A stretch of 64,000 nt of DNA from the NCBI RefSeq assembly GCF_001050135.1, contig NZ_CP012040.1, positions 3,799,001 to 3,863,000 of the forward strand. Reading direction: 5' to 3'. Below the pieces are notes generated by a model. That model worked only from the letters and a program-made list of their open reading frames with translations. It had not been told where the DNA came from and ran no database searches. Position numbers and translations under genes: made by a program. This document shows, piece by piece, positions 1 through 9,571 of this stretch (position 1 is the stretch's first letter; every line of letters starts with the position of its first letter). This DNA comes from Cyclobacterium amurskyense. GTDB lineage: Bacteria; Bacteroidota; Bacteroidia; Cytophagales; Cyclobacteriaceae.

Positions 1-376
1 TAATTTTTCTGAATTAATTGAGTTAGCTTTTTTATATGCTATCCTGGAAAAGAAAAAGTATTTCAAATTTGAGATGTACCACCTTCCAAATTTTCCAAAA
101 CAAGGTTTTGTTTTAGAAATTTTCTTTTCCTAGCCAAGTAGAGTATTATTTATATTCAAGTTAAACTGACTAACGGTTATTACGATGTGCTAATGTAAAA
201 TTTGGTCTGTGTTCCAAAAATATGTATTTGAAATGCATTTATACAAACATATAAAGGTATATTTGGAAAGTCAAATATTTCATCACTTTATATTCTAACA
301 ATTAATGGTTTATATAGGATAAAAAAAATGAGTGCTTTAAAAATATAATGGTTTTAACTTTTAAATCTTTAATCCA
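1..376. other. AT-rich intergenic stretch
   Basis: No convincing gene, repeat or RNA is visible in this stretch. It is very AT-rich and lies downstream of the reverse-strand methyltransferase gene. No clear stem followed by a T tract was found. Confidence 0.4.
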
Positions 377-1045
377 TCAAATTTCAAAATTGTGAACGAC
401 GAAGGATTTGGTCATTCCCATAAATTTTTCTTTGGTTAACTTACTGGAAGGAAACAGTTCCTTCATATCTTTTTCTGACAGTAAAAGAATTTCATCGAGG
501 TACTGTTGAGCTTCGTTTGAAGACCATTTTTTAAACCTGCTAAATTTAGTTTTTGTCAGGATATAAAATCTGATGCTTTTTGGAATAAACTGGAAATAAG
601 GCAGTAAATAATGCGGCTCGATTATAAAATATTTATTGGGCGTTTGCACATAATGATATTTTCCAACTCTCATTATTTCATATGCCATTTTTAGCTGTTG
701 ATCAGAGTTGTACAGGTGTTCAATAACAGAATTGGAAAAAGCAATATCGAAAGAATTATCGGAATATGCGGACAAATTTGTTGCGTTCCCTTTTACTGAG
801 ATCAAGTTTTTATGCTTTGTTTTACTGGACTCAAGGTTGAGAATTGTAATGTGAATACCTGACCTGTCGGTTAAGCCAGCATTTATCCAAAACTCCTCAT
901 AACCCCCAATATCCAAAATCTTTATAGGTTTGGGAATGCGATCTAATTGGTTTTTAAAGAAAATCATTCTTTTCTGACGGAATTGATTTCCTAAAGAGTT
1001 GGTATTAGAAGAGGTCCCAAAAGCCCAAGCGATAAAATTCTCCAT
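377..1045 (-). CDS. class I SAM-dependent methyltransferase
   Basis: This 222-residue protein has a Rossmann-type methyltransferase core. The SAM-binding glycine motif ILDIGG is at residues 43-48, and the methyltransferase-11-type strand FDIAFSNSVIEHL is at about 99-111. It has no signal peptide or membrane segment, so it should be cytoplasmic. The substrate cannot be read from the sequence; small proteins of this type often sit in cell-surface glycan gene sets, but no glycan genes adjoin it here. It stands alone, about 440 bases from the end of proA, which is on the same strand. The motif II region is normal, so I expect an active enzyme. The family call is firm, the substrate unknown. Confidence 0.8.
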   Translation of the reverse strand: MENFIAWAFGTSSNTNSLGNQFRQKRMIFFKNQLDRIPKPIKILDIGGYEEFWINAGLTDRSGIHITILNLESSKTKHKNLISVKGNATNLSAYSDNSFDIAFSNSVIEHLYNSDQQLKMAYEIMRVGKYHYVQTPNKYFIIEPHYLLPYFQFIPKSIRFYILTKTKFSRFKKWSSNEAQQYLDEILLLSEKDMKELFPSSKLTKEKFMGMTKSFVVHNFEI

Positions 1046-1483
1046 TTTAATATATAATTAAAACGTATGCTGTTTAATCTCTATCCCTTTATAGAAAGAA
1101 ATACAAACTATATTTCTTTCTGAATCAGTTTCATAGATAGAATTTTATAGGTAGGCTAAATCTAAATTAATAATTTTTATAGTTGCAATCCCTTTATGCC
1201 CACATACGCTACACTATAATATAACAAAATTGAGGCCATAATTTATAAATGTTTTATAAGTAGGAGTATTGGATTGTTCTTAAAAAAATATCTCATATCA
1301 ATCTATTGATTGTCTATTAGAAAATGAAATCTAAAAAATGCTAGTTAAGGCAAAAATAAAGGGTAGGACTTATGTCTATGTGCAAGTTTAGCTCATATTG
1401 CTAAACTTGCACACAAACTGAGGTCAAAAGCAACAAAGCTTTTAATTTACGTATTTGGGTATTGATTACCATGAGGCGAATGA
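1046..1483. other. intergenic region with a perfect palindrome
   Basis: No gene is supported here. The main structure is a perfect 14-bp inverted repeat at 1379-1413, listed separately. A short AAAAGC/GCTTTT inverted repeat at about 1427-1443 lies just past the end of proA and may be a weak terminator for it. Confidence 0.4.
1379..1413. repeat. perfect 14-bp inverted repeat with 7-nt loop
   Basis: TGTGCAAGTTTAGC (1379-1392) is exactly complementary to GCTAAACTTGCACA (1400-1413), with a 7-base loop between. It lies about 70 bases past the proA stop. No T tract follows on either strand, so a standard intrinsic terminator is not supported. It could be an RNA stabiliser, a factor-assisted terminator or a protein-binding palindrome. 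Confidence 0.7.
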
Positions 1484-2734
1484 TCAATTTCTTACTTGAC
1501 CATTGCCTCTAATTACCCACTTATAAGAGGTCATTTCTTCTAAGCCCATTGGTCCTCTAGCATGAAGCTTTTGTGTACTAATACCTATTTCTGCACCTAA
1601 ACCAAACTGCGCTCCATCTGTAAATGCTGTGGAGGCATTGGCATATACGGCTGCGGCATCCACAGCTCTCAGAAAATGGTCTATTGTTTTCTCATTTTCT
1701 GCGATGATTGCTTCACTGTGTTTGCTACTGTATTTGGCGATGTGTTCCAAGGCTTCGGTTATGTCTTCCACTACTTTAAGGGACATTGTCATGGAAAGAA
1801 ATTCTGTACCAAAATGTTCTTCGGAAGCATGCTTAAGCAGGTTTTTAGGGTATTTTCCTTCTAACTCCTTATGGGCTTTTTCATCTGCATAGATTACTAC
1901 CTCTTTCTTTGCAAGTGGCAAGGTCATTGCTTCCAAATCACCGATTCGGCTTTGGTGTACCAATAAACAGTCCAGTGCATTGCATACACTTACCCTTCTT
2001 GTTTTGGCATTCAGTAATATTTCAGTGCCTTTTTGAAGGTCTGCTGATTGATCAAAGTAAGTATGGACTATACCTGCCCCTGTTTCTATAACAGGAACTT
2101 TGGAGTTTTCTCTAACATAATCGATAAGCCCTTGGCTTCCTCGTGGAATGATCATGTCCACAAAACCTACCGCTTGTAGCAAGGCTTTGGTAGCCTCTCT
2201 TCCTGCAGGTAGAAGGCTTACAATATCCGTAGTGATATTGTTTTTCTTCAATACTTTGTGAATAACATTCAAAATGCATGAGTTGGAAGCATAGGCATCC
2301 GAACCTCCTTTAAGTATTAAGGCATTACCTGTTTTAAGACAAAGGCTAAAAACATCAAATGTTACATTTGGTCTGGACTCGTATATAATGCCTATTACAC
2401 CAATAGGTACCCTTATTTTTTTCAATTCTAATCCATTGGCCAGGGTTCTTTCAGAAATTAGATCTCCAAGAGGAGTGTCTAGCTTGGCCACATTGATAAG
2501 GTCACTAGCGATCCCTTCCAACCTTTCTTCAGTCAACTTAAGGCGGTCATATTTTGGATCATTGGGATTCATTCGATCCAAGTCTTCCTGATTGGCATCA
2601 AGAATTTCTGGAGTGTATTTTATGGCAGCCATCGCCAAATCATCTAAAATTTTGTTGATTTTATCTTCCGATAGAAGAGAGAGGCTTCTGCTTGCTTCCA
2701 GTGTTTTTATAAAGGTGTTTTCCTGGTTGTCCAT
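1484..2734 (-). CDS. proA: gamma-glutamyl phosphate reductase (ProA)
   Basis: ProA reduces gamma-glutamyl phosphate with NADPH to glutamate semialdehyde, the second step of proline synthesis. The 416-residue length matches the family. The family motif IYESRPNVT is at 117-125, the LKGGSDA segment at 141-147, and the catalytic cysteine is C251 in SVCNALDC. It is cytoplasmic. The gene lies 27 bases downstream of proB on the same strand, so the two should be co-transcribed, and ProB and ProA are known to work together because the phosphate intermediate is labile. No feature suggests damage. Confidence is high from motifs and context. Confidence 0.97.
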   Translation of the reverse strand: MDNQENTFIKTLEASRSLSLLSEDKINKILDDLAMAAIKYTPEILDANQEDLDRMNPNDPKYDRLKLTEERLEGIASDLINVAKLDTPLGDLISERTLANGLELKKIRVPIGVIGIIYESRPNVTFDVFSLCLKTGNALILKGGSDAYASNSCILNVIHKVLKKNNITTDIVSLLPAGREATKALLQAVGFVDMIIPRGSQGLIDYVRENSKVPVIETGAGIVHTYFDQSADLQKGTEILLNAKTRRVSVCNALDCLLVHQSRIGDLEAMTLPLAKKEVVIYADEKAHKELEGKYPKNLLKHASEEHFGTEFLSMTMSLKVVEDITEALEHIAKYSSKHSEAIIAENEKTIDHFLRAVDAAAVYANASTAFTDGAQFGLGAEIGISTQKLHARGPMGLEEMTSYKWVIRGNGQVRN

Positions 2735-2761
2735 TAGAAATATTTTTTATACCAACAGGTA

Positions 2762-3847
2762 TCAGTTTAATTCAGAAATATAAAGGTAATCATAATGTAC
2801 CAATGGTTTTTGACCACTGAGGCCAATTTTTTCATGAGCCGTATTTGCATTGTATTCAGCTCTTCCTAGTCCAAGCCTTGTTCCTTCTGGATCTACAATT
2901 CGGATGATATCTCCTTTGAGAAAATTCCCTTTGATTGAGAGGATACCTACAGGCAATAAACTGGTGATTTTATCCGATAACAATGCTTTTTGAGCACCCT
3001 CATTGATGGTAACTTCTCCTTTAGAGTAGTTGTCACTGTGAGCGATCCATTTTTTATGGTTATCCTTAATTTTACCCGGTTCAAAATAAGTGCATTTTAG
3101 CTCCTTATTAAAGTATGCGATTAGCACCTCATCCTTCTTTCCATTGGCAATCGCAACTTCAATTCCAAGGTTAGCGGATTTTTTTGCCATGGTCATTTTT
3201 GTGAGCATTCCACCACGTCCGAATGAGGATTTATGGGTGGAGATATATTGACTTAAATCCGGCATTTTCTGTCCTACAAAAGTGATCAACTCAGAGGAAG
3301 GATCTGAAGGGTGGCCTTTGTATATGCCATCTACATTGGTAAGTAAAATCAGGCTATCAGCATCAATCATTGCGGCCACCAGTCCTGCCAACTCATCATT
3401 ATCGGTAAACATTAGTTCTGTTACAGCAACGGCATCATTTTCATTAATGACCGGTACCACATTGTTTTTCAATAAGCCATCCAGACAATTTTTCATGTTG
3501 AGGTAATGCGTCCTGTCCCGAAAATCTTCCTTGGTTACCATTAATTGTGCGATAGGATGTCCATGTTTAGAGAACAATTCCTTGTAGCGACGGATCAGTT
3601 CAATCTGACCGATAGAAGCCCAAACTTGTTTTTTAGATATGGCATCAGTCTTAGGAATAAGGGGCAGAGATTTTCTCCCAAAAGCTACCGCTCCTGAAGT
3701 TACCAATACCACTTTCAACCCTTTCCCTAAAAGAAAGACCATTTGATCAACCAGTTTTGCCATTCTGATTAGGTCTGGACTACCATCTTCCATGGTTAGT
3801 ACATTGGAGCCTATCTTGATGACGATGGTGTTGGTTTTATGGTTCAT
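2762..3847 (-). CDS. proB: glutamate 5-kinase (ProB) with PUA domain
   Basis: ProB phosphorylates glutamate with ATP, the first and usually feedback-controlled step of proline synthesis. The amino-acid kinase domain starts with KIGSNVL at 11-17, has TSGAVAFG at 50-57 and a central NENDAV segment. The last 80-90 residues look like the C-terminal PUA domain found in full-length bacterial ProB. At 361 residues it matches the two-domain form. It is the first gene of a proB-proA pair and diverges from the symporter gene across about 180 bases, where promoters for both directions should lie. Confidence 0.96.
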   Translation of the reverse strand: MNHKTNTIVIKIGSNVLTMEDGSPDLIRMAKLVDQMVFLLGKGLKVVLVTSGAVAFGRKSLPLIPKTDAISKKQVWASIGQIELIRRYKELFSKHGHPIAQLMVTKEDFRDRTHYLNMKNCLDGLLKNNVVPVINENDAVAVTELMFTDNDELAGLVAAMIDADSLILLTNVDGIYKGHPSDPSSELITFVGQKMPDLSQYISTHKSSFGRGGMLTKMTMAKKSANLGIEVAIANGKKDEVLIAYFNKELKCTYFEPGKIKDNHKKWIAHSDNYSKGEVTINEGAQKALLSDKITSLLPVGILSIKGNFLKGDIIRIVDPEGTRLGLGRAEYNANTAHEKIGLSGQKPLVHYDYLYISELN

Positions 3848-4029
3848 TTTCTTTTAGAATTAGGTAATAAATGCAAAATTAGAAAGATTCATTAAATAGA
3901 CTAACTATGAAAATTCATTTATCGAAGTTGGTCAGGGGTATTTAAGGATTTATTGATTACTTTGTACAATTAATGACAATTATTTAGCCTGGTTTTTGCA
4001 ATTGATTTTTCAATGTAAAAGATGGGCTT

Positions 4030-5427
4030 TTGGCTATATCGAGTTTAAAGTTAAAAATTATATCACATTTGGGAGAGTTAATTATCGCATTTAGTAATTG
4101 GATCTGGGGTACACCCTTATTGCTTCTTTTGATGGGCGGAGGGTTTTTCATGTTGGTTTATTCTGGTTTTATTCCTTTTAGAGGATTAAGGCATGCGATG
4201 AAAGTCGTGGGAGGGAAATACGATGATCCAAATGCAAAGGGGGACATTACCTCCTTACAGGCTTTATCTTCAGCGATTGCGGCTACTGTTGGTCTGGGAA
4301 ATATAAGTGGAGTAGCATTGGCCATAGGTACAGGTGGACCTGGCGCTATTTTTTGGATGTGGATATCTGCATTTGTGGGCATGGCTACAAAATTCTTCAC
4401 TTGTACTTTAGCAATCATGTATAGGGGTAAAGATTCCTCTGGACATGTTCAGGGGGGACCAATGTATGTAATTGAAGAAGGTATGGGTAAAAAATGGCGC
4501 TTTCTTTCCATTATTTTTTGTGTTGCAGGTATTATGGGTTTATTGGCCATCTTCCAAGCCAACCAGTTGACAGAAGTGTTACGTGTGGTAATGTTGCGGC
4601 CTATGGGGTTAGATCATGGGCAGTCTACCCGTTGGATTATTGGCATTACCATGATGCTATTGGTAGCGATAGTTATACTTGGAGGGATTCAAAGAATAGC
4701 AAAAGTAGCTTCAAGGCTTGTTCCTTTTATGGTGACCATGTATTTCTTGGGTGTATTTGTTATATTGTATAAGAATATGGGTGAAATCCCAGAAATGTTG
4801 TGGTATATTATTGAAGATGCCTTCACAGGCAAAGCCGTTTTAGGAGGGGCTGTAGGACAAGTGATTATTACAGGTGCCCGTAGAGCGGCGTTTTCAAATG
4901 AGGCTGGTATCGGGACAGCACCCATGGTTCATGGTGCATCAAAAACCAGTGAGCCAGTAAGAGAAGGGTTGATCGCTATGCTGGGGCCGTTTATAGATAC
5001 CATTGTGGTTTGTACCCTTACTGCTTTGGTGATCATGGTCACAGGTGTTTGGAAAACAGGGGAGCAAGATGGTGTTTTACTTACTTTGTCTGCTTTTGAA
5101 AAAGGATTACCAGGAATAGGTAAGTATATTTTGGTGGTAGCAGTGCTCGTGTTTGCGCTATCTACCATGTTCACCTATTCTTATTATGGTCACAAATGTT
5201 TTAATTATTTATTTGGGGCAGATAAAGCGAATTATTATAATTATTTCTATTTGATCACTATCGTTGTAGGGGCCGTTACTTCCCTTAGTGTGGTGATGAG
5301 TTTTGTGGATGGCATGTATGCCATCATGGCATTCCCGACAATGATCTCTGCTATTTATCTTTCACCAAAGGTCATAGCAGCGACAAAAGACTATTTTAGA
5401 AGAATGAAAACCCAGGACAATCAATGA
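4030..5427 (+). CDS. alanine/glycine:cation symporter family protein (AGCS)
   Basis: This 465-residue integral membrane protein belongs to the AGCS family, which imports alanine or glycine with sodium or protons. Typical family segments include the first helix WGTPLLLLLMGGGF, the GLRHAMKVVGG loop, SSAIAATVGLGNISGVA (a substrate/ion-site region) and the GRAAFSNEAGIGTAP-like segment. The frame opens after a stop at 4003 and contains no ATG before residue 35, inside the first helix; TTG at 4030 is therefore the most likely start. The last four bases overlap the ATG of the glycerate kinase gene (ATGA), suggesting translational coupling. Exact amino-acid specificity is not readable. Confidence 0.92.
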   Translation: MAISSLKLKIISHLGELIIAFSNWIWGTPLLLLLMGGGFFMLVYSGFIPFRGLRHAMKVVGGKYDDPNAKGDITSLQALSSAIAATVGLGNISGVALAIGTGGPGAIFWMWISAFVGMATKFFTCTLAIMYRGKDSSGHVQGGPMYVIEEGMGKKWRFLSIIFCVAGIMGLLAIFQANQLTEVLRVVMLRPMGLDHGQSTRWIIGITMMLLVAIVILGGIQRIAKVASRLVPFMVTMYFLGVFVILYKNMGEIPEMLWYIIEDAFTGKAVLGGAVGQVIITGARRAAFSNEAGIGTAPMVHGASKTSEPVREGLIAMLGPFIDTIVVCTLTALVIMVTGVWKTGEQDGVLLTLSAFEKGLPGIGKYILVVAVLVFALSTMFTYSYYGHKCFNYLFGADKANYYNYFYLITIVVGAVTSLSVVMSFVDGMYAIMAFPTMISAIYLSPKVIAATKDYFRRMKTQDNQ

Positions 5428-6530
5428 ATTGGTTAATAGCACCTAATGCATTTAAAGGAAGCATTGAAGCTGATGAGGCCGCTAAAATCATCCAAAACCT
5501 GATACAGGCAGAGGATAAAGGGAGCGTTGTAAAGACTGCCCCTATAGCCGATGGGGGTGATGGAACCTGTTATCTGCTAATTCAGCATTTAGGTTTGATG
5601 AAGTTTCACGAACAGGTATGTGACCCTATAGGGAGAGCTAGGGATGGGTTTTTTGGATATGATCCAATTTCGGAAACAGCCTATCTAGATGTTTCTACAG
5701 TTTCAGGTGTCAAATGGCTTGCATCAGATGAGTTGAATCCATGGGTAAGTAGTTCTTATGGAACTGGTGAATTAATAAAAGAAGCCATTTCAAAGGGGGC
5801 TAAAAACATTGTATTGGGATTGGGAGGTAGTGCTACAGTAGACATGGGGATTGGAATATTGGCTGCATTAGGTATAATCTTCCTTGATGAGAAAGGTGAT
5901 GAATTGGCCCCATTTAGTCCTTACTTCCTGCAAAAGATTGCCCATATAAGATTTAATGGCAATCTCCCTTCAATTTCGTTTACTTGCTTGTGTGATGTGA
6001 GCAATCCTTTTTTTGGGGACAATGGAGCTATTCCTGTTTTTGGTCCTCAGAAGGGCTTGAAAGCAGATGACCAAAAATTGTTTGTAGATGCCTCCAAAAA
6101 AGTTTATGAGCTATTTGAGAAAGCGAGTAAAAAAACAATTGATGATCAGCCTAGTTTTGGTGCTGCGGGCGGTATTGCGCTAGGGTTAAGTGCCTTTTTT
6201 CCGACAGAAATAGCCCAAGGGGCGCATTTTTTCTTTGAGAAAATAGAGATGGAAAAAATGATTGATTCAGCAGATTTGATTGTAACTGGAGAGGGGAGGT
6301 ATGACAGCCAATCTGCCCATGGTAAAGGAAGTTTTGAGCTACTGCAACTGGCACACAAAAAAGGCAAAAAAATATGGTTAATTACTTCAGGTGATGAAGC
6401 TGATGAAGCTGGTTTTGATGAAGTAATTAAGCTGCCAGACCTGGATTTTAACTTGTCAAATATTCAAGAAAGGGCTAAGGGAAACCTGAAACAGGCTGTG
6501 TTTAATAAGTTAAATGAGAAAGATTTTTAA
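5424..6530 (+). CDS. glycerate kinase (GarK/GlxK family)
   Basis: The protein (368 residues) matches the type 1 glycerate kinase fold, which phosphorylates D-glycerate, giving 2-phosphoglycerate in the well-studied members. The start MNWLIAPNAFKGSIEA carries the family PNAFKGS motif, followed by PIADGGDGT, LGLGGSATVDMG and VTGEGRYDSQSAHGKG, all diagnostic segments. It is cytoplasmic. It overlaps the preceding symporter gene by four bases, so the two are one transcription unit. That pairing suggests a link between amino-acid uptake (alanine, glycine or serine) and glycerate metabolism, but this is inference. Confidence 0.93.
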   Translation: MNWLIAPNAFKGSIEADEAAKIIQNLIQAEDKGSVVKTAPIADGGDGTCYLLIQHLGLMKFHEQVCDPIGRARDGFFGYDPISETAYLDVSTVSGVKWLASDELNPWVSSSYGTGELIKEAISKGAKNIVLGLGGSATVDMGIGILAALGIIFLDEKGDELAPFSPYFLQKIAHIRFNGNLPSISFTCLCDVSNPFFGDNGAIPVFGPQKGLKADDQKLFVDASKKVYELFEKASKKTIDDQPSFGAAGGIALGLSAFFPTEIAQGAHFFFEKIEMEKMIDSADLIVTGEGRYDSQSAHGKGSFELLQLAHKKGKKIWLITSGDEADEAGFDEVIKLPDLDFNLSNIQERAKGNLKQAVFNKLNEKDF

Positions 6531-6672
6531 ATAAATTTATATATATAGAAAAAACTATTATATACAGGTTAAATTGTTATTTACACCTATATATAGGGCT
6601 TATTTAGTTTTTTCTTAAAGTGTAGATAGGATTCCATTAATAAAAATACAAGTGCAACAGATTTTTTATTAT

Positions 6673-6680
6673 TACCTTTG
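6673..6680 (+). promoter_or_regulatory. possible Bacteroidota -7 box upstream of the LruC gene
   Basis: TACCTTTG matches the TAnnTTTG promoter box described for Bacteroidota, about 47 bases before the start codon of the LruC lipoprotein gene. A good -33 TTG/TTTG element at the usual spacing is not seen, so the call is tentative. Confidence 0.35.
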
Positions 6681-6726
6681 CCGTACTCATTAAGAGTGAT
6701 TTTTATTTTAACTTTTTTTTTATATT

Positions 6727-8760
6727 ATGAAAAACAACAGCTTATTACTGATCTTGGGATTAGTGGTGTCCCTTACTGCCTGTGATCCAAATGATGAACT
6801 AGTTAATTCAGGAACCAAAGAGGGCTATCTTGGTATGGAGCTTCCATCCGGTTTTGATTTTTCCACTACCAAAAAAGTCACATTTAACTTATCGGCAACA
6901 AACCGTGACGACAACCCTATTCCCTTTGTCGTTTATAAAATTTATGACAATAACCCCCTAAAAGGTGGAGAGTTATTGCAAACAGTCCGGCTAAATGAGC
7001 AAGGGACTGCCACCACCTTTATAGACATTCCGGGTTATTTGGAAGAGTTATGGGTTCGTTCCGATTATATTGGGGTAGAGCCGGTAGCTATAATCCCTTT
7101 GACGGGTACTCAAGCTACTTATGCATACTCCGCAGCAAACCCAAGCATATTACCAGATGATTATTATGAAAGTGAGGAGGGGAATACCAATGCCAGAATA
7201 GCATCAACCAATGAGGATTTCCTTACCCTAGGTTCATGGAATAGTCAAGGTAAACCAAATTACTTATTAACTCCAGACAAAATCACCACCCAGCTCCTTA
7301 AGAATATCAATACAAGCCTTCCCGAGCAATCAGACGTAAGAAAGCACAATCCAAAAGTTTTGGAAGAAAAGTATGAACGTGAATTGTTTGTAAGTGAAGA
7401 TGCTGAAGTTTGGGTTACCTATGTGCATACAGGTGGGTCCTATAGGAATTCGATTGGTTACTATTATTATAAAAAAGGGGAAGCGCCAAAAACTGCAGCT
7501 GATATCAAAAATAAAACGATCATTTTCCCCAATGCTCAGGCAGGAATATTAAGTTCTGGCGATAAAGTGAAGTTGAATGGGCCAAAGGACGGTGCCTTTG
7601 AAAAGGATACTTATATCGGTTGGTTTTTGATTTCTAATGGTTGGCAAAGAAATAATGTATCTAATGGGAATGGTATTTTTTATGCGGATAAAGATTTAAA
7701 TACAGACAATAAAAATACCGCTGTAAGAGACCAAATGGCATTTTTATACGATGCTACAGCACGAGTACTTTTACTGTCTTGGGAAGATATTCGTAGGGAT
7801 TATCGAGATTGTGATCATGATTTTAATGATGTGTTGTTTTATGCTTCATGGAACCCTATCACAAGTGTGGATGTATCTGACTACGTTCCTATTGATACCA
7901 GTGAAAAGGACAATGACAAAGATGGTGTGGCGGACAATGAAGATGCTTATCCTGAAGATGCTGAAAGGGCCTTCAATAATTATTCTCCAGGACCCAATAC
8001 CTTTGGGACCTTGTTGTTTGAAGATCTTTGGCCAAGCTTTGGTGATTACGACATGAATGATTTGGTAATCGACTACAATGTCAATGAAATATCAAATGCA
8101 AAAAACCACATAAAGGAGATTCAGCTGACTACAGTGGTTCGTGCCACTGGAGCGGGATACCGAAATGGTTTTGGTATTCAACTACCTGTTTCTGCAGATC
8201 AGGTATTGAGTGTAGAAGGTAACAGATTGAAAACAGGTAAAATCAAAACCCTATCAAATGGGGTAGAGCAAGGGCAGAATTTAGCAACTGTAATCATTAT
8301 TGATGATGTCAATGATAAGTTACCTTTTCTCGCCAATGTATCAACGGATAACCCTCATCAGGAGGAAGATACCATTCGAGTCAAAATAGTGTTCGAAGAA
8401 GCCATACAGAAGGCTGATTTGGGTGCTGCCCCTTATAATCCATTTATGATTATTAATCAGGAAAGAGGTAGGGAAGTCCACCTGATGAACAAACAACCTA
8501 CCGATTTGATGGATAAGGATTTGTTTAAAACTGGAGATGATATTAGTTCTACAATGGATGGTAAGTATTTCCTAAGTGAAAAAGGATTTAACTGGGCACT
8601 TCATATCCCAAAAAGTATTCCTTACACACAGGAAAAGGTGGATTTCACAAAGGCCTACAGCAGGTTTTCTGATTGGGCAAAATCTGGAGGAAGATCTTAT
8701 TTAGATTGGTACTTAGATACGGATGGTCAGTTAAACACTTCTGTTATTTATAAAAAATAA
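6727..8760 (+). CDS. LruC domain-containing surface lipoprotein
   Basis: The protein (677 residues) starts with a lipoprotein signal peptide; the lipobox is LTAC, with cysteine at about residue 19. A DUF4114-like segment has the acidic motif DCDHDFNDVLFYA near residue 360. A thrombospondin type-3-like calcium motif (DNDKDGVADNEDAYPED) follows near 395. The C-terminal LruC domain holds the LWPSFGDYDMNDLV motif near 433-447. The family is named from a Leptospira outer-membrane lipoprotein and is common in Bacteroidota, but its function is not established. The acidic motifs suggest calcium-stabilised structure on the cell surface. The gene is monocistronic: a strong terminator follows and a promoter-like box precedes it. 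Confidence 0.88.
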   Translation: MKNNSLLLILGLVVSLTACDPNDELVNSGTKEGYLGMELPSGFDFSTTKKVTFNLSATNRDDNPIPFVVYKIYDNNPLKGGELLQTVRLNEQGTATTFIDIPGYLEELWVRSDYIGVEPVAIIPLTGTQATYAYSAANPSILPDDYYESEEGNTNARIASTNEDFLTLGSWNSQGKPNYLLTPDKITTQLLKNINTSLPEQSDVRKHNPKVLEEKYERELFVSEDAEVWVTYVHTGGSYRNSIGYYYYKKGEAPKTAADIKNKTIIFPNAQAGILSSGDKVKLNGPKDGAFEKDTYIGWFLISNGWQRNNVSNGNGIFYADKDLNTDNKNTAVRDQMAFLYDATARVLLLSWEDIRRDYRDCDHDFNDVLFYASWNPITSVDVSDYVPIDTSEKDNDKDGVADNEDAYPEDAERAFNNYSPGPNTFGTLLFEDLWPSFGDYDMNDLVIDYNVNEISNAKNHIKEIQLTTVVRATGAGYRNGFGIQLPVSADQVLSVEGNRLKTGKIKTLSNGVEQGQNLATVIIIDDVNDKLPFLANVSTDNPHQEEDTIRVKIVFEEAIQKADLGAAPYNPFMIINQERGREVHLMNKQPTDLMDKDLFKTGDDISSTMDGKYFLSEKGFNWALHIPKSIPYTQEKVDFTKAYSRFSDWAKSGGRSYLDWYLDTDGQLNTSVIYKK

Positions 8761-8777
8761 TTGCAATAACTATTAAT

Positions 8778-8816
8778 AAGAATCCCTACCGTTGTTTTGG
8801 AGGGGTTCTTATTTTT
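8778..8816 (+). terminator. intrinsic terminator of the LruC gene
   Basis: A 10-bp stem (AAGAATCCCT, 8778-8787, with AGGGGTTCTT, 8801-8810, one G-U pair) is followed by ATTTTTT. It begins 18 bases after the LruC stop codon. Confidence 0.85.
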
Positions 8817-9571
8817 TATTTGGAATAGGCAAAAGACTTACTTTTATGCATTGTAGGTGTATTGAAATTAAATTTTTAATTTCTGTTTATGGGTTTTTCA
8901 TAGCGTGTTATTCATGATTTACCAAAAGAATTAATTTCCAATGATAGCAGCAACTATCAATTAACTCTTTCAAATTATAAACCGGCTAAAGGCAATCTTT
9001 ATTTCTAGATGCAGCATATAAATTGCTTCAAATAATCGATCTCATATAAGTTAAGATTAAGCTACAACAGAGATATTCAGTGGCCCATCCATTCATGATT
9101 TAACCCGGATTATGTAATAGAATTTCTCCGCCCTGACTGTCAGGGGTGAAGCCTGTCCCGTGTTTACGGGAAGTGTTGCAATCGCAAGACAATCAGTCTT
9201 TTTGGAGATTATAGCAAAGCACCGATAAGGTGAAATTGAAAACAGCAACGATTGGGTATTTTAAAGCGATTTCAGCACGTAATAGAATGTCTATTGCATA
9301 TTTCGGGTTTAACAAGTAAATAATAGTTTTTTTAGGGGTTTGAATAATGGAAATAATTATGATGTTAAGTTAAATTTGAATCGTTTTTCTGTTGTAATCA
9401 TTTGATTAATAGTAAATTTCAGTCTGATTGTGCTTAGAAAGGAAAACAGTGAGGTATTAATTACATTATATAGAACTAAGTACTTCAAAATTTCAAAGTA
9501 AAAAGATCGTTGAAATGTTAAATAATTGACTTTAAAAGTTTATATTTCAATAATAATATTTTGTTTTTTTT
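8817..9571. other. intergenic region holding a dispersed repeat
   Basis: There is no gene in this stretch. Positions 9102-9309 hold a copy of the dispersed element described separately. The remaining AT-rich sequence before the histidine kinase gene should contain its promoter, but none is clear. Confidence 0.5.
9102..9309 (-). repeat. dispersed inverted-end element, copy 1
   Basis: About 208 bp, beginning AACCCGGATTATGTAATAG and ending CTATTGCATATTTCGGGTT. The same sequence occurs in the other orientation at 43078, 50470 and 59828, and as joined ends at 22962. Internal features shared with the other copies are CCCGTGTTTACGGG (a short palindrome), TGCAATCGCAAGACAATC and GCGATTTCAGCACGTAATAG. 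No open frame of note is present, which fits a non-autonomous (MITE-like) element. Confidence 0.85.
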
